Notes under the pieces: generated by a model
What the model saw: only the letters and a program-made list of their open reading frames with translations
Databases searched by the model: none
What the model was told of the DNA's origin: nothing
Program-made: the position numbers and the translations under genes
Source: Styela clava
Lineage: Eukaryota; Chordata; Ascidiacea; Stolidobranchia; Styelidae
Length of the DNA: 64,000 nucleotides
Assembly (NCBI RefSeq): GCF_964204865.1
Contig: NC_135250.1
Coordinates: 2,542,001-2,606,000, forward strand
Reading direction: 5' to 3'
Shown here: positions 35,091-47,200 of the stretch, piece by piece
How positions within the stretch are numbered: the stretch's first letter is position 1
Layout of the letters: every line of letters begins with the position of its first letter

Positions 35091-35326
35091 TTGTAATTTC
35101 AAAAATGTTTTTTCATATCCAAAAATGTTGGTATTCATGTATCCTTTTCACAAAGTTAGTTACCGGTATATCTTAGCTGGGGAGCCTGGGAAAATTTATG
35201 CCCAACAAGATCTCGACCTATTAGGTTCCTATCAGAAATTTAGACTTTATACACTGCCATTGGGAGTTTAAAGCTAGGAGTCCACACAGTATTCAAAAAT
35301 GGAACTGCTGAATTAATTTTATTACC

Positions 35327-35332
35327 AATAAA
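35327..35332 (+). terminator. AATAAA polyadenylation signal of EPG5
   Basis: ACCAATAAAAAACAC, about 235 bases after the EPG5 stop. It is the first canonical AATAAA downstream on this strand. Confidence 0.6.
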
Positions 35333-35339
35333 AAACACT

Positions 35340-36637
35340 CAGACTCTGCAGACTCGTTTCTAGAATTCTAAATAACTTGTTCATCAACCTTCAGTTTTTT
35401 AGGCCTGAACCGTAGCCAGGCGAGGTTTTATTTCAAAGTTCTTTCATAATATCATTATAATTAAACTACCTATTCTGTTTGTATTATCGTAACCACAAAT
35501 CACAGCCAACTTTTGGGGCCAATTTGGGGTGTAAGGTTGATTATTTCTCCTTGTTTATTTTGCAATATTTGTCTGTAAATTTGTCATTATACTATGCTCT
35601 AATTATATGTGTATTTTAAATTTTGAGATCCTATTTCTGTCAGCATAGTTCCAAAAGAATCCCTATTGAACTGTACTGGTACTACAATAATTTGATCTAC
35701 AGTATATTGTAATTCATTTGTGTATGTCCTTAAAACTTTTAATTTTCATTTGCAGATGGGGATTCCCAAATTTATTATTAGGTCATGGAGCTCATGTCTT
35801 AATATTTTCAACTCTTCGATAGAAATTTTGATGGCTAATAGAATAAAATGCCATAGTAGTTAATCATATTACGAGCCTTTTACCAGTATGGAAACACCAA
35901 CAATCTTTAGTTTCAGATGCATGAACTTGGCTATCTGTACCTTGCCTGGTACGGTCTGAGAAAGTACCTGAGTAGGGTGTGGAAATAGTCGACCAGTTAG
36001 TTTGAGCTTCCGGCCCAGTAACCAAGTATATTACCAGTAACTGGCCCACTAGGAAAATTAATTGCCCACTCCTGAGTTAATTGGTTCAGCTGCATGGACT
36101 TGAGATTCCTTGGTACAATTTGCACAGTTCAAGCAAGTACCTAAAATAAGCTGATGCCAAAATTACCAAAAATACTGTATTGTTTACCGTATTTCAAACT
36201 TCATTAGTTGATCTCCTAACCGAATCTTCTTAATAGATTTCACATTAATAAATCCTATTTTTGCTGAATTTGACATCCAAAATGTCTTTTTGAAATCCGA
36301 TTTTAAAAAGTGTTCATTGTAGCTTTTCGTACTTCTTTTTATTATTACTTTTGTCAATAAGTATTCTACTTTTTGTTGCTGATGTATTATTCTCAGAGTA
36401 TTGATGGATGGTGGAGTGAATTTTTGACCAATTCCGATTTTATTATTTGTTATATATGAGCCATGAATGTCCATAGAACTAAGGGATGCTTTGATAAGGA
36501 TCTTTGCCCCAAAACCCAAGCGCTTTGTAAACACAATTCAAACATGCTGTCAATTTCCTTTTCAACCCAAATTTTGTATTGCACAAAGGAATCCAATTTT
36601 TTGAAAATGAACCAACCTTTATATGGTAACTACTTGC
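35340..36637. other. Intergenic, nothing recognised
   Basis: AT-rich sequence. Minus-strand ORFs at 35864-36049 and 36184-36534 have no family features. Confidence 0.45.
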
Positions 36638-36850
36638 AGGGGCCTATCCAAAAATTGAAAATTTGATAAGGGGGGGGGGGTTCTAAAATTTCTAATTGCT
36701 AAGTTAGAGCCATAACAGCTAGCAAGTCTGGCCTGAAAACGTAGTTTTTTAGGGGTTTTGAGGGTCTAAAAAGCGTTTCAAGCTACGAAAAATTAATGTG
36801 GGAGGGGTTGGTCCCGATCTTTGACCCCTCCCTGGCTCCTAGCGTATCTG
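36638..36850. repeat. Poly-G-tract repeat, copy 2
   Basis: Contains a G9 run, AAAAGCGTTTCAAGCTACG and GACCCCTCCCTGGCTCC. It is the inverse arrangement of the 25190-25345 and 51780-52035 copies. Confidence 0.5.
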
Positions 36851-37747
36851 TGAATGCTTGCTCATTTCTTTATTCAGGGTGAAGACGTTGTACAGTTGAG
36901 CCTAACTGTAGTTGTGAATTAATGAGTTCAGTGAATTGTACCTGCCCTCCAAAAATTTACTACCACCGATTTCCCTATTAGTGTTAACAGATATCTTTCA
37001 TCACAGGAATCGATATTTTTATTATAAATCCTTCTGTTATTATCCATCTCATTGTGTTTAGTTATTTGGGTACTTTTTTACATTTCAAAAAGAGGGGCGC
37101 CCTGGGTCATTTTCCACATCAGGTGATATCACATTGCTTATTATTTTGTATTGTTACATAGAAATGGTCTGTTCTTATTATTTGTTTATTTTATTGACAA
37201 TCTGCATGCATGCTGTTCATTTTATTGCTTAAATATTCTGTATGATTTTGGTGATGATCACAGCATTTAGGGGACATGATAGGTGCTTGTTCGTCTTTTA
37301 AAATACTGGTATACTATTATCTTTTGACTTTCTCTTTTTATTTGTGCTCAATGTTAAATTTATTATCAGCTCAAAAGTGAATTCTCTCAGCAGTAACAAA
37401 CCAGTTATATAAAAGTAATGCTCTACCGGCTTGCATCTCTTAATGTCGAAAATTTGAAATTCATTGGTTCATAAGTTGCTGAAAAAAACATTTTAATTTA
37501 GCTAAACAATTCATATTAGTGTTATGGTCCCTGTGTCATGGTCTTACTCTTGCAAAATTTATCATTTCTTGTTCGTAACTTCGCTTAAAAATTGATCTTC
37601 TTCATTTTTGAGAGAGTATGGTATGTGCTTCTCATTTCCTCAACCATTATTATTTTTGCATAATGTTGATAGCAAATAATAAATAGTCCAAATATTGCCA
37701 GTATTAATGAATAAATGGCTTCTTAACTATATGCTATAGTCTAACTT
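36851..37747. other. Intergenic, nothing recognised
   Basis: AT-rich, no supported feature. Confidence 0.45.
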
Positions 37748-38000
37748 AGGGTGTGAAACCTTTAGTGCATGAGGGCCAGATGCAAATAACTGGATGAAAC
37801 TGCGGGCAGCACATTAATTTAACATAGGCTTTCTAGTAGTTGCATACGCATAAATTTTGATTATTGATTTTGTGACATGTGCTGTCCACTTAGGCTAGCT
37901 GTTAAGGCATTGCAACCCCATGGGCAGATTGAGCTAAATTAAACACTCGTTTCGTGGGCCGCACAATTTTTCATTGAGGGCCGCCGCTTGCACACCCCTC
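37748..38000. mobile_element. hAT non-autonomous element, decayed
   Basis: GGGTGTGAAACCTTTAGTGC with GAGGGCCAGATGCAAA at the left is answered by GGGCCGCACAA, GAGGGCCGCCGCTTGCACAC at the right. Flanking TCTAACT/TCTCTAACT suggests a worn 8-bp duplication. The ends are approximate. Confidence 0.55.
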
Positions 38001-38240
38001 GTCTCTAACTGGCTTAATTAGCTGCATTAAAACATGTTTTCTTTTTTTTTGTCACCTGTTATTTTGGTAATGAAGACCGTGCTTATTGGGTATTTATGAT
38101 TTTTTGGAAGCAAATATTATATTTTTGTTTGTGCTTTTTATCTATGCTTGTTTCAACACTGCAATATTGAAATTGTAAAATGAATATTATTAATTTTATT
38201 GTAAAGTTATATATTATTTATGTTGTTTTATTAATGTGAT

Positions 38241-38270
38241 CTTGTCTTTTTAATTTAGAAAATAATCAAA
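38241..38270 (+). promoter_or_regulatory. Splice-acceptor-like site 12 nt before the STUB1 ATG
   Basis: The pyrimidine-rich CTTGTCTTTTTAATTTAG ends at 38258, leaving a 12-base leader (AAAATAATCAAA) before ATG. The coding region has no introns, so this site would serve either a 5'-UTR intron or spliced-leader trans-splicing. Confidence 0.5.
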
Positions 38271-39095
38271 ATGACTGCCATGCAGTATAAGTTAGAAGGT
38301 AATCGTATGTTTGCACAAAAAAAATATGAAGAAGCGATAAAATGCTACACGAAGGCAATAAATAAGACTTCTAATAATGCTGTTTTCTTCACAAATCGGG
38401 CTCTGTGCAACATAAAGCTACAAAAATGGGAAGCCGTCGTTGACGACTGCAAAACTGCCCTTGATTATGACCCCCAATCCGTCAAGGGTCACTTCTTTCT
38501 TGGACATGCTACTGCAGAGCTTGAAAATTTTGATGAATCTATCTCAGAGTTACAGAAAGCACATACACTCGCAAAACAACAAAAATTAAATTTTGGTGAT
38601 GATATTGCAGCGATGCTACGAAACGCGAAGAAAAAACGCTGGGATAAATTAGAAAAGGAACGTATTTCACAGGAAATTGAACTACAAACTTATCTCACTA
38701 ATTTAATGGTTGAAGACGAAAAACGTGAGATAACCAAATTGGACGAAAACGACTCCACAAGCGATACAGACCGAAAAAATGTAGAAAAAAAATTCGAGGA
38801 ACGTCGAACTGAACTAAATAACTTATTTGCACAAGTAGATGATCGTAGGAAAACACGTGAAGTTCCAGATTTCCTATGCGGAAAAATTAGTTTCGAAATT
38901 ATGAAGGATCCTGTTATTACGCCGAGTGGAATAACTTACGATCGCAAAGATCTCGAAGAACATCTGCAAAGGGTCGGACATTTTGATCCCGTTACCAGAC
39001 AAAAACTAACTGCTAGTGAATTGATTCCTAATCTGGCTATACACGAAGTGATCGAGAAATTTATTGGAGAGAATGGTTGGGCTGAAGATTACTAA
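38271..39095 (+). CDS. STUB1: STUB1/CHIP, TPR and U-box E3 ubiquitin ligase
   Basis: 274 residues, single exon. Residues 3-105 form three TPR repeats. The carboxylate-clamp residues that hold the EEVD tails of Hsp70/Hsp90 are in place (K7, N11, N42, K72, corresponding to K30, N34, N65, K95 in human). LNFGDDI followed by AKKKRW marks the start of the charged helical hairpin (about 112-175). The U-box follows: [33 protein letters not shown] and VGHFDPVTR, and the protein ends ENGWAEDY, almost as in vertebrates. CHIP ubiquitinates chaperone-bound clients in the cytosol. The N-terminus is about 23 residues shorter than human, lacking only the variable leader. The family has introns in vertebrates; none are present here. 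Confidence 0.98.
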   Translation: MTAMQYKLEGNRMFAQKKYEEAIKCYTKAINKTSNNAVFFTNRALCNIKLQKWEAVVDDCKTALDYDPQSVKGHFFLGHATAELENFDESISELQKAHTLAKQQKLNFGDDIAAMLRNAKKKRWDKLEKERISQEIELQTYLTNLMVEDEKREITKLDENDSTSDTDRKNVEKKFEERRTELNNLFAQVDDRRKTREVPDFLCGKISFEIMKDPVITPSGITYDRKDLEEHLQRVGHFDPVTRQKLTASELIPNLAIHEVIEKFIGENGWAEDY

Positions 39096-39162
39096 GATGT
39101 GATTTTAATTTAAACGCTTTCTTGTGAAATCATATAAGAGGGTTGGAACTTTTTCTCTAAAC

Positions 39163-39490
39163 CAGGGGTGTGTGGCCCGCGGCCCACAAGGAGAAATTAT
39201 ACGGCCCGCTGAGAAGTGCCAATTTTGAATGATGTTCGGCCCGCAGAACAAGTTTTTTAATTAAGTTTAAAATGGTACGCTCAAGTTATTTCTATCCATT
39301 TGCGTTGCAAAGCCTGGACCCAAATCCTATACCTGAGCTTGTGCAATGCGAGCAACGCATGTCATAAGATTGATAACCAAAATTTTTGGGCCCTCAAATA
39401 CTAGAAAGCCTATGTTAAATAAAGATGCGACTCATGGTTTCACCAGTTATTTGTATCTGGCCCTTCTGTTTCAAAGGTTGCCTACATCTG
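39163..39490. mobile_element. hAT non-autonomous element
   Basis: Starts CAGGGGTGTGTGGCCCGCGG, ends GGTTGCCTACATCTG, with a perfect ctctaaac duplication (39155-39162 and 39491-39498). It begins 67 bases after the STUB1 stop, so it may supply the 3' UTR; it contains AATAAA at about 39418. Confidence 0.9.
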
Positions 39491-39499
39491 CTCTAAACA

Positions 39500-40033
39500 A
39501 AGCCCTGGACAAGCAGGTTACTGATACGTAAGGGTATGCTATGATTTTGAAAAGACAGATTTGACAATGTCGGCGTGATGCGGTGGACAGGGGGTTTTAA
39601 ACCTGGTATCTTCAATCTTTGACTGGTCCAATGTGCCTACCATTGCATTGCTTGACCATGCAGCTCGAACACGAATCTGATGTGCCAACCATCATATGCG
39701 AGATGGGCATTTTTTTAGGGATTTCCAGAAAGTCTTCCTAGCCTGTTTGCTGAGCACTTCGTTGTTGTGGTTGGGTTTAGAGAACCTCTTTATGATAGCC
39801 TAACTTCACCTTTCATCCAAAAGAGTGTATTATGATGTCACTTTCACTTCTTTTGCTCCTCTCTTTATCAAAACTCTAAATAGGCTTGTGATCTTAGCAC
39901 TTCAATACTTAAATTTTTTTCAAGTGTATTTTTGTACATATAGATTTTTTTACACAGTATTCTTTCTTTTTGTGTGAAACATTCATTTTTTTGTTTGGGT
40001 GACATAATTTTGTTCTTTTATCTTCATCTAGGA
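39500..40033. other. Intergenic, nothing recognised
   Basis: No gene or repeat structure recognised between two hAT elements. Confidence 0.45.
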
Positions 40034-40420
40034 CGGGTTCCCTAGTTTTTGTCAGGACGGCCCCAAAAACAACTTTCAAGTGTCCAGTGCGACCCCAGGT
40101 CAATATATATAAACTTCTTTCACTGGACTTTTGAGTTTGGTCATGTGATGGTATTAAGTAAAAAAATAAGGTAAAACCAAACAGTGATGTCACAATAAGC
40201 ACTTTATATTTTCTATAGCACAAGCAGAGAGCCATGCTTATGGGCCTGTTTACAGTAAGCCATGGTACAAACTGCTAAATTTAACATGGTTTGTCAAATC
40301 TTAGTCGACTGTACATCCATCCTCTACCATACCTAAGCGACTCCATGACCTGTTTGCGACCTTGCCTACTTATCACTCCGACCCACTTTGGGGTCGTGAC
40401 CCCTGGTTTGGGAATCCCTG
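40034..40420. mobile_element. hAT non-autonomous element
   Basis: CGGGTTCCCTAGTTTTTG at the left, GGTTTGGGAATCCCTG at the right, and a perfect atctagga duplication (40026-40033 and 40421-40428). Confidence 0.85.
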
Positions 40421-40838
40421 ATCTAGGACCTAAGTTTTTTCATTTCTCGCCCCTTTGCCTCCGAGTATGGGCGAATTACCTACCGGTTGCTTGGAGCAAA
40501 TAGAAAAAATGTAACATGAAGTTAAGAAGTTGCTTGGTGTTGCTTTCTGGAGAATCATTTTTATGTAACAGTATATCATTTTTATAAATTTGTTGTGGGC
40601 TTCGTAAATAATAGTCAATTTCTTCACAAACTCCATAACATAAAAGGTTGGAGAACCCCCGCTCTAGATCAATGCTTCATCCATCCTGTATTTCAATAAA
40701 CGGAGCACTGGTTGCTCGTGACATATTTTTTTTATTTCAAACTCTCTTTTTTTTGCCACACGGTTCACTATATTTATATCATTTTTTATTGCCTTGTATT
40801 TGTTAAGCTGTTTTATTATTTTGGTAGTTGCTAAAAAG

Positions 40839-41027
40839 CAGTGGTTCCCAAACCTTGGCCTGCCAGCAGTTTGACATGGCCCACCGAATGTAAGTAAAAT
40901 AGTTCACTACACTATGTTTTTTTCTTTTTGCGCTTCAGATACCGCCCCTTGCGGGCGCTCACCTGGCCCACGAATATCCTTCCGCTTCTGATTTTGGCCT
41001 CCTGTCAATCAACTTTGGAAATCACTG
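40839..41027. mobile_element. hAT non-autonomous element
   Basis: CAGTGGTTCCCAAACCTTGG and the inverse ACTTTGGAAATCACTG. The flanks ctaaaaag and ctataaag match at 7 of 8 positions. A solitary right end of a similar element (AAAAGGTTGGGAAACACTG) lies near 41220 and another near 51490. Confidence 0.85.
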
Positions 41028-41435
41028 CTATAAAGGGACATAAGCCCAGTTTATGAGATAAGTGGACCAGAGGGTAAGCCACCAAGTCTCAGGTGGGACC
41101 TGCTCCTCATAACACGTATGGAACCTAGAATCTACAAACCAAATTAACACCATAAATACCACTGGAATGATGAACAGGGGGACCATGAGTGCTGAAAGCC
41201 ATAAAAAGGTTGGGAAACACTGCTCTACAGTAATTGCCTTCCAAATTCGTAGTAGCCTGCAACATTACCTTTAGTGGATTTCACTTTTTTGTTACTACTC
41301 GTGAAATGATTTGGATAGTGGTTTTTGACATTGCATTTTTTGTGATTTTGCACTTTATTAAATACTCATGTCAACCTTTTTGCATGTGTTGCTTTCTGCT
41401 TACTTCTGAAATTCCTAGTCTTCCATGTGTACAAA

Positions 41436-41590
41436 TACAGGATGTTCATAAAAAATTCTCAAATTGCAAAAAGAATCTACCGATACCATATATTGTTTGG
41501 GCCCCTACATAACAAATCTGGTTAAGCTATATTGAGAATTGACTTCATAACAAAATTAAAATTGTGAATGGACTTTATGGACACCCTGTA
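41436..41590. mobile_element. Mariner-like MITE
   Basis: TACAGGATGTTCATAAA and the inverse TTTATGGACACCCTGTA form 17-base inverted ends with TA at both borders, the signature of Tc1/mariner-derived MITEs. It is related to 24034-24218. Confidence 0.75.
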
Positions 41591-41961
41591 TATCAGAATA
41601 AAATGAGCAATGTAACAATACTATCACAATGATTTGCATTTTGATTGTCTTTTATTAAGTTGTTCCAAGTTCAATCTTTAAGGACTTCTATATTAAGTCC
41701 AAATTTAAGAAAATATCCATGCCGCTGCGTTACCTCCAATTTCTTTTGTGTACATTTACAAGTGCTTCAACCAAGATTTCATTTTGTGTGTATTTTAAAT
41801 ATTGTTTCTTTATTTGCTAGAATATAAAATATCTGAGTGACAGTGTGTTTTTTATGTTTGTTTAATTTACCCTTGCTATCTCAAATACTGATGGTAAATG
41901 ATACAAACCATATTCTTTTAGTTTTATCAAATTTTATCAGAAGTAAAGAAACTGAGATAAG

Positions 41962-42942
41962 ATGTTATCAAATAGGATGTGCCTGTCGTCATTGACATTT
42001 TTGAAACAAAACAAATTAAAACTGAACACAAGACTGATATCAGACTTTGTGAAAATAGTGGAAGTTGGACCACGAGATGGTCTTCAAAATGAACCAAATA
42101 TTGTTCCTACAGAGACGAAAATAAAGCTTATTAACGAGCTCTCAGAAACAGGACTTTCGGTTGTCGAAGCAACAAGTTTTGTGTCGCCAAAATGGGTCCC
42201 ACAAATGGCTGACCACAATGAAGTCATGAGGGGTATCGCGAAAAAGAATGGAGTGAATTACCCAGTTCTGACCCCTAATTTGAAGGGGTTTCAATCAGCA
42301 ATAATCGCAGGAGCTGAAGAGGTCGCAATTTTTGGTGCAGCATCGGAGGCGTTCAGTCAAAAAAATATAAACTGCTCTATTGAAGAAAGTCTGGGAAGAT
42401 TCAAATCTGTATTGGAAGCAGTGAAAAATCAAAATGTGCCAGTGAGAGGATATGTGTCTTGTGTATTAGGCTGCCCTTACCAAGGAAAAGTACCCACTGG
42501 GGAGGTGGTAAAAGTGGCCCTAAAAATGATCGAAATGGGATGCTATGAAATATCTCTTGGTGATACAATCGGTGTTGGTACAGCAATAAAAATGAAAGAG
42601 CTTCTAAAACATGTTCTATCTGAAATAGCTTCTGAAAAAATTGCTGTGCATTGCCATGATACATATGGACAGGCACTTGGTAACATTGTGGCGGCTTTAG
42701 ACCAAGATATAAGAATTGTAGACTCCTCTGTAGCTGGCTTAGGAGGTTGCCCTTATGCGAAAGGAGCATCTGGCAATGTTGCCAGCGAGGATGTCGTTTA
42801 TATGTTGCATGGGTCTGGCATGGATACTGGGATTGATTTGGATAAATTAGTTGATGTTGGCTCCTTTATAAGTAATGAACTTGGAAGAAAAAACTCTTCT
42901 AAAGCAGGAGTTGCTATTCTAATGAATCGAGATAAAAAGTGA
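41962..42942 (+). CDS. HMGCL: Hydroxymethylglutaryl-CoA lyase, mitochondrial
   Basis: 326 residues, single exon. The enzyme splits HMG-CoA into acetoacetate and acetyl-CoA, the last step of leucine breakdown and ketone-body formation. Catalytic and metal residues are visible: R38-D39 in [12 protein letters not shown]230 and H232 in HCHDTYGQA, the active-site C263 in [14 protein letters not shown], and N272. All sit three positions earlier than in human. The first ~25 residues ([20 protein letters not shown]) are basic, Ser/Leu-rich and lack acids, fitting a mitochondrial targeting peptide. The C-terminus is NRDKK, without the peroxisomal CKL/SKL signal of vertebrate enzymes. Acceptor-like sites end at 41921 and 41940, 40 and 21 nt before the ATG. 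AATAAA lies at 42986. Confidence 0.98.
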   Translation: MLSNRMCLSSLTFLKQNKLKLNTRLISDFVKIVEVGPRDGLQNEPNIVPTETKIKLINELSETGLSVVEATSFVSPKWVPQMADHNEVMRGIAKKNGVNYPVLTPNLKGFQSAIIAGAEEVAIFGAASEAFSQKNINCSIEESLGRFKSVLEAVKNQNVPVRGYVSCVLGCPYQGKVPTGEVVKVALKMIEMGCYEISLGDTIGVGTAIKMKELLKHVLSEIASEKIAVHCHDTYGQALGNIVAALDQDIRIVDSSVAGLGGCPYAKGASGNVASEDVVYMLHGSGMDTGIDLDKLVDVGSFISNELGRKNSSKAGVAILMNRDKK

Positions 42943-42985
42943 TAATTTTTTAGAATATTTTCTTATATGTTGCACTTTTAGTTGA

Positions 42986-42991
42986 AATAAA
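42986..42991 (+). terminator. AATAAA polyadenylation signal of HMGCL
   Basis: GTTGAAATAAATATCG, 44 bases after the stop codon. Confidence 0.8.
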
Positions 42992-43186
42992 TATCGAATT
43001 ATGAATTTAGAGAATTTAAATTTTATGCTTTGGTGAAGGAACCTATTTAATACCAAAAGTCACAAGTGTTGAGCGGGACAGTCCAGGTCATCCTTCGGTT
43101 TTTTTCATACCACAGAAAAATCGTTGCCTGATGAAAAAGTCAGCTACTTTATCGATTGCCTGATCACCTTGCCGAACAGGAAATTC

Positions 43187-43422
43187 GGGGCTCCCGAAGT
43201 ATGCGAACCAAGATGGCGGACATCGGAATGTAATATGTGTACTAGGTTAGGGTTAGGCCATAATTTTAGGTATAAATACTACGAGAGGCTCTTGGCTAGT
43301 CTTCGAACTGATAATAGGACTAAAATAAGGAAAATTGGAAAAAAATTATCGCCTAACCCTAACCTGTTACCCATGTTATGTTCCGATGACCGCCATCTTG
43401 GTTCGCATACTTCGGGAGCACC
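43187..43422. mobile_element. Palindromic MITE, long form (236 bp), intact
   Basis: Ends GGGGCTCCCGAAGTATGCGA and the inverse CGCATACTTCGGGAGCACC, with a perfect ggaaattc duplication (43179-43186 and 43423-43430). The arms hold CCAAGATGGCGGACATCGG and GGTTAGGGTTAGGC, with the inverse on the other side. A 119-codon ORF across it is a by-product. Confidence 0.95.
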
Positions 43423-43430
43423 GGAAATTC

Positions 43431-44225
43431 TGATATTGAACCCCTCAAAATTCCCATTAGATTCCCTGCAAGATTGGTTTTAGACATTTCAGTGTGGGGT
43501 AACTGACTATTGTTCCAGAGGGAGTCATGCTGTAGACAGTTGTTATCAATTCTGGTCACATATTTGAATGAAAATAAAATTTGTGCGTATGGAATGGTTA
43601 GAAAACATTTTTTCTTGGAGCTGTATTAATGTGCTTTGATTAGAACCTCTCGACGATTTGGTTAAGTGATATGTGATACCGTAGGTAATTATTAAAGTAG
43701 TCGGTCGTACACCAAAAAAGTTCATGTTTTCTGAGGCTGCTTCCTGTGTGTTTACTATTACAGTCTCACTTATAGAGAGCAATGACTATTTAGCATTGGA
43801 AAATTGCATACCACATAAATTATAGACATTTTTACCGTTCGTGGGCATAAATTATTTAAATTGACATCATATATTATAGCGAGCATGAAACGACGCATAC
43901 TTGTTAAACTCAGAATAAACTTATACAGACAGTAACATCATGCCAGATTCGAAGTAACAATTTCTGGTACTTTTTTATTATTTATTTGACGTTTCGTTGC
44001 GGGTGATTTCTTTGCCATCGTTGAATTTGATTTATGCTTAACTTTGGGAGACAAGTAATCGGTAATTTATTTTTTCACCAAACAGAAAAAAACACTTCAT
44101 CTATCCAAAGTTCTAAGCTCAACACCACCGCAGCGTGGTATTTTCAATATGGGGAAGCACCTCCATGTTGAAATGAATTTCTGTGCAGAAAGTACACTCA
44201 TTGCAGCCTTGAAATCTCGATAAAA
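43431..44225. other. Intergenic, upstream of dehydratase gene 1
   Basis: No recognised element. It presumably contains the promoter of the gene at 44226. A candidate acceptor, TTCTGTGCAG, lies 38 bases before that ATG. Confidence 0.4.
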
Positions 44226-47200
44226 ATGACAGATAAAATAAGCAATCAAGACTTATGCAATGAAGTGGAGAAAGCTCATCATCGAATAAAGAGTTATATC
44301 AGACGGACACCTTTAGAATATTCTGCATATCTATCGGAAAGGACCTGCGCAAAGGTTTATTTAAAACTTGGTATGTGCCGGTGCCTGTGTTGCAGCATTT
44401 TGCGTTATTTGAAATATGGACGTGTGGTGAATTCCGTGGGTGTGTCTGCGATGAGTGACGTGTTGTTTACAAACAAACTTTCATCCGGATGGGTTCCCTG
44501 GCCGCCAAATTGATTTTACTCCTTCCATTCTTCTGAGATTATCAGGTTTATATGACTGCTGGTCGCCTCCCAGGAAGGTCAAAAGGTGGTTTGGGTCTAA
44601 TTTAGTGTAAGCTATTGCTGAAAAATATTCTTATAGGCCTGGGCCGATAAAATCACAAACAGCCCAAAAGCTCTACATGCGATGGTGGCCAGGCGTGATG
44701 GTGACGTCGTAGTGACGTAATTTTTGGATGGCATAGTCAGGTGGGGGTTAGGAATAACATATGCAAAATTCGTTATGCTACGCCCACAGGAGGTAGGCTA
44801 TTTGTGGTACTAAACTATACTAGACCCGATAATTGCTTGTTACTGTAGGATGGATTGTGTAACCACTGGTATCACGTTCAGTCATTTGATTGCTTGTACC
44901 AGACATTATTTCCACTTCAACATACTTAACTCAGACTTCCTTAAAAGTCACAAATTTTTGTTTATTAGTCTTCCTCATTCAATATGAAAAGGTGAAACAC
45001 CGAACTTTAATTGTATCACTAACATGATGATGATTTTTGGCCCCCCGTCAATTGCGAACAAAAATTTATCAGTTGGGGGTTACAAGAGACTAATTACCTA
45101 TTTACCCTCAATGTTTTTGCGCTCGTGGATCCTCATGCATATAACGCAAGGATGCAGCAACAGGGGATGCAGGCCCAACCCCCCCCCCCCCCTCTCTTTT
45201 TGAAATGTGAAAAAATCATACAAAGCAATTTTTTGCATTCCCCCTTGGCTTGGCGGTGTGGCGCACCGTGCTAAGCGTTAGGGATACGCTCGCCACCGCA
45301 TCTCTGATTATCCTTCGTGGGATCGCAGGTTCGAATCCCATGCAGGGTTAATCATGTGCTAGAGGATTGCTGGACTCCTCGCCACCGTAGGGTGGTTCAC
45401 GTAACCGCTGGTCGGTTATGGCTTCCTCCACCATCAAGTTCATGCTTCTGAAACCGAATAGCTGACTAACTAATCTCATACCTGACCTGGACTGGTAACC
45501 GGACAAGAGGCCGTGGTTCGCCATACGTTTAAGTCGTCTTATCGGCTTTCCTCTCCCCCAGGATGAATATGTAAATCCCATCCTATCCCCTTCCTTGAAA
45601 ATACCCAGCTACAACAATATGCGGCAAAATTCTTGAATTACATGAAATAAAAATATTCTATGTCTGTTTTTTATTCAATTTATTTATTTAAGATATTAAT
45701 GTACAAGGAATATAATTGCCTGAATCTCATCATCTTCCTTGCAGAATCTGAGCAAATCACAGGTGCATTCAAAGCAAGAGGAGCCTTCAATAAAGTCTTG
45801 AAATTTTCGGAAAATGACAGCAAACAAACAGAAGGAAAGAAATTTTTCACTGCTTCATCTGGCAACCATGGAATGGCAATGGTGTGTTTTAGTAATGATA
45901 CGATTTAAAACCCCATATCTTAAGCTTTGGAATTTATGGTATTTTAACTCCTCCAGGTAAAATAAACTTATACTCAGGGGCAGTGGTGGGATTCAAATTT
46001 TTAGTCAGCTGGTTTCATCACAAAAGTCATGTTTTTTCAGCCAGTTCTGTTACAAAAAGTCATTGACAGTGACCGGTAATGCTAATCACTTCGCTGATCT
46101 CAAAAAATTCTGTGAGGCGGTTCTATAGAACCGGTGCGAACCGGCTGAATCCAACCACTGCTTACAGGTGTGGGATCTCAATTTAATACGACAATAATTT
46201 ATTCTTTTTGCTGCAAACAAGACCCAATACAAGCTACTATTTTTGGAAGGTTTGGAATCGTTCTGCTCCAGCATTTTCTGTCCAATGTAATGACATGAGA
46301 TTTCAGACAGTGAGTGCAACTTACGATGCCAATACAGTTACGACTAATGCTTTAAGTCAGGGGTCAGCAACCTTGGGTAATATAATCCGGCCGACGACGC
46401 TTCACTGAATTATAGTAACAAAATGGCTGCTTTGATGATTACCTATATTCTTTACGTTATCAATTTTATTTTAAGACATGTGAAGATTAAATTAGTTTAT
46501 AAGTAACCTAACAAGTACCGTATATAATTCACAAGTACTCGTTTATTAATGAGCCTATAATTTAGTTACAATGAAACAAATGGCAACAAAACGCAGAGCC
46601 AAGTTGATGCTGAGTGCAAAGGGTTCATTGACACAGAAAATATTCAAATGGATTTTTTTGAATGCAATGCAATGACGAAATTAATCTATGTTCTATCCAA
46701 GATATGTATCACTGCTTGATTTTTATTATAAAAAGAATCTTCTTCATGGAAAACTTTATCCAAATTTGACAAACCATGCGAAAAAATTCACATCGATGTT
46801 TTGGAGTACATATGTATGCGAACAATTATTTTCGGAAATGAACTTTGAAAGAACAAGCTGAGAACTCGGATTAGAAAATGTTTTAATTAATTTTGGTTTT
46901 ATCCACTGTCCCATTTACAAAATGTTTCTTCAAGTGATGTTGAATACGTATCAACCTTAAAATTTAATTTCTTATCTGCGTGAACAAATTTGATTCATCA
47001 CCCATCCGTTCGACGACCCGCTAAGACTTGCAACCCATAATTTTGACCCGCGAGCGACAAAAGGTTGCCGACCCCTGCTTAAAGTGCTAAGCCATTGCGC
47101 TCAATGCCCATTTCACCTTGACCTTCAAACTTCAAAACTTATATCCATTTTTCCATTTCCACCCTTTTTAATATCGATTTTCATTTTATTTTGCATTTCC

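Noticed and set aside
38271-39095. STUB1 as a processed retropseudogene
   Set aside because: The frame is intact with all functional residues, no poly-A tract or flanking direct repeat was seen, and neighbouring EPG5 and HMGCL are also intronless.
43124-43483. 119-codon ORF after HMGCL
   Set aside because: It runs through a palindromic MITE; the similar ORFs at 48678-48947 are in other copies of the same element.
45249-45350. Functional tRNA gene
   Set aside because: A and B boxes are present but the acceptor stem does not pair convincingly and the sequence continues into a SINE body that occurs elsewhere.
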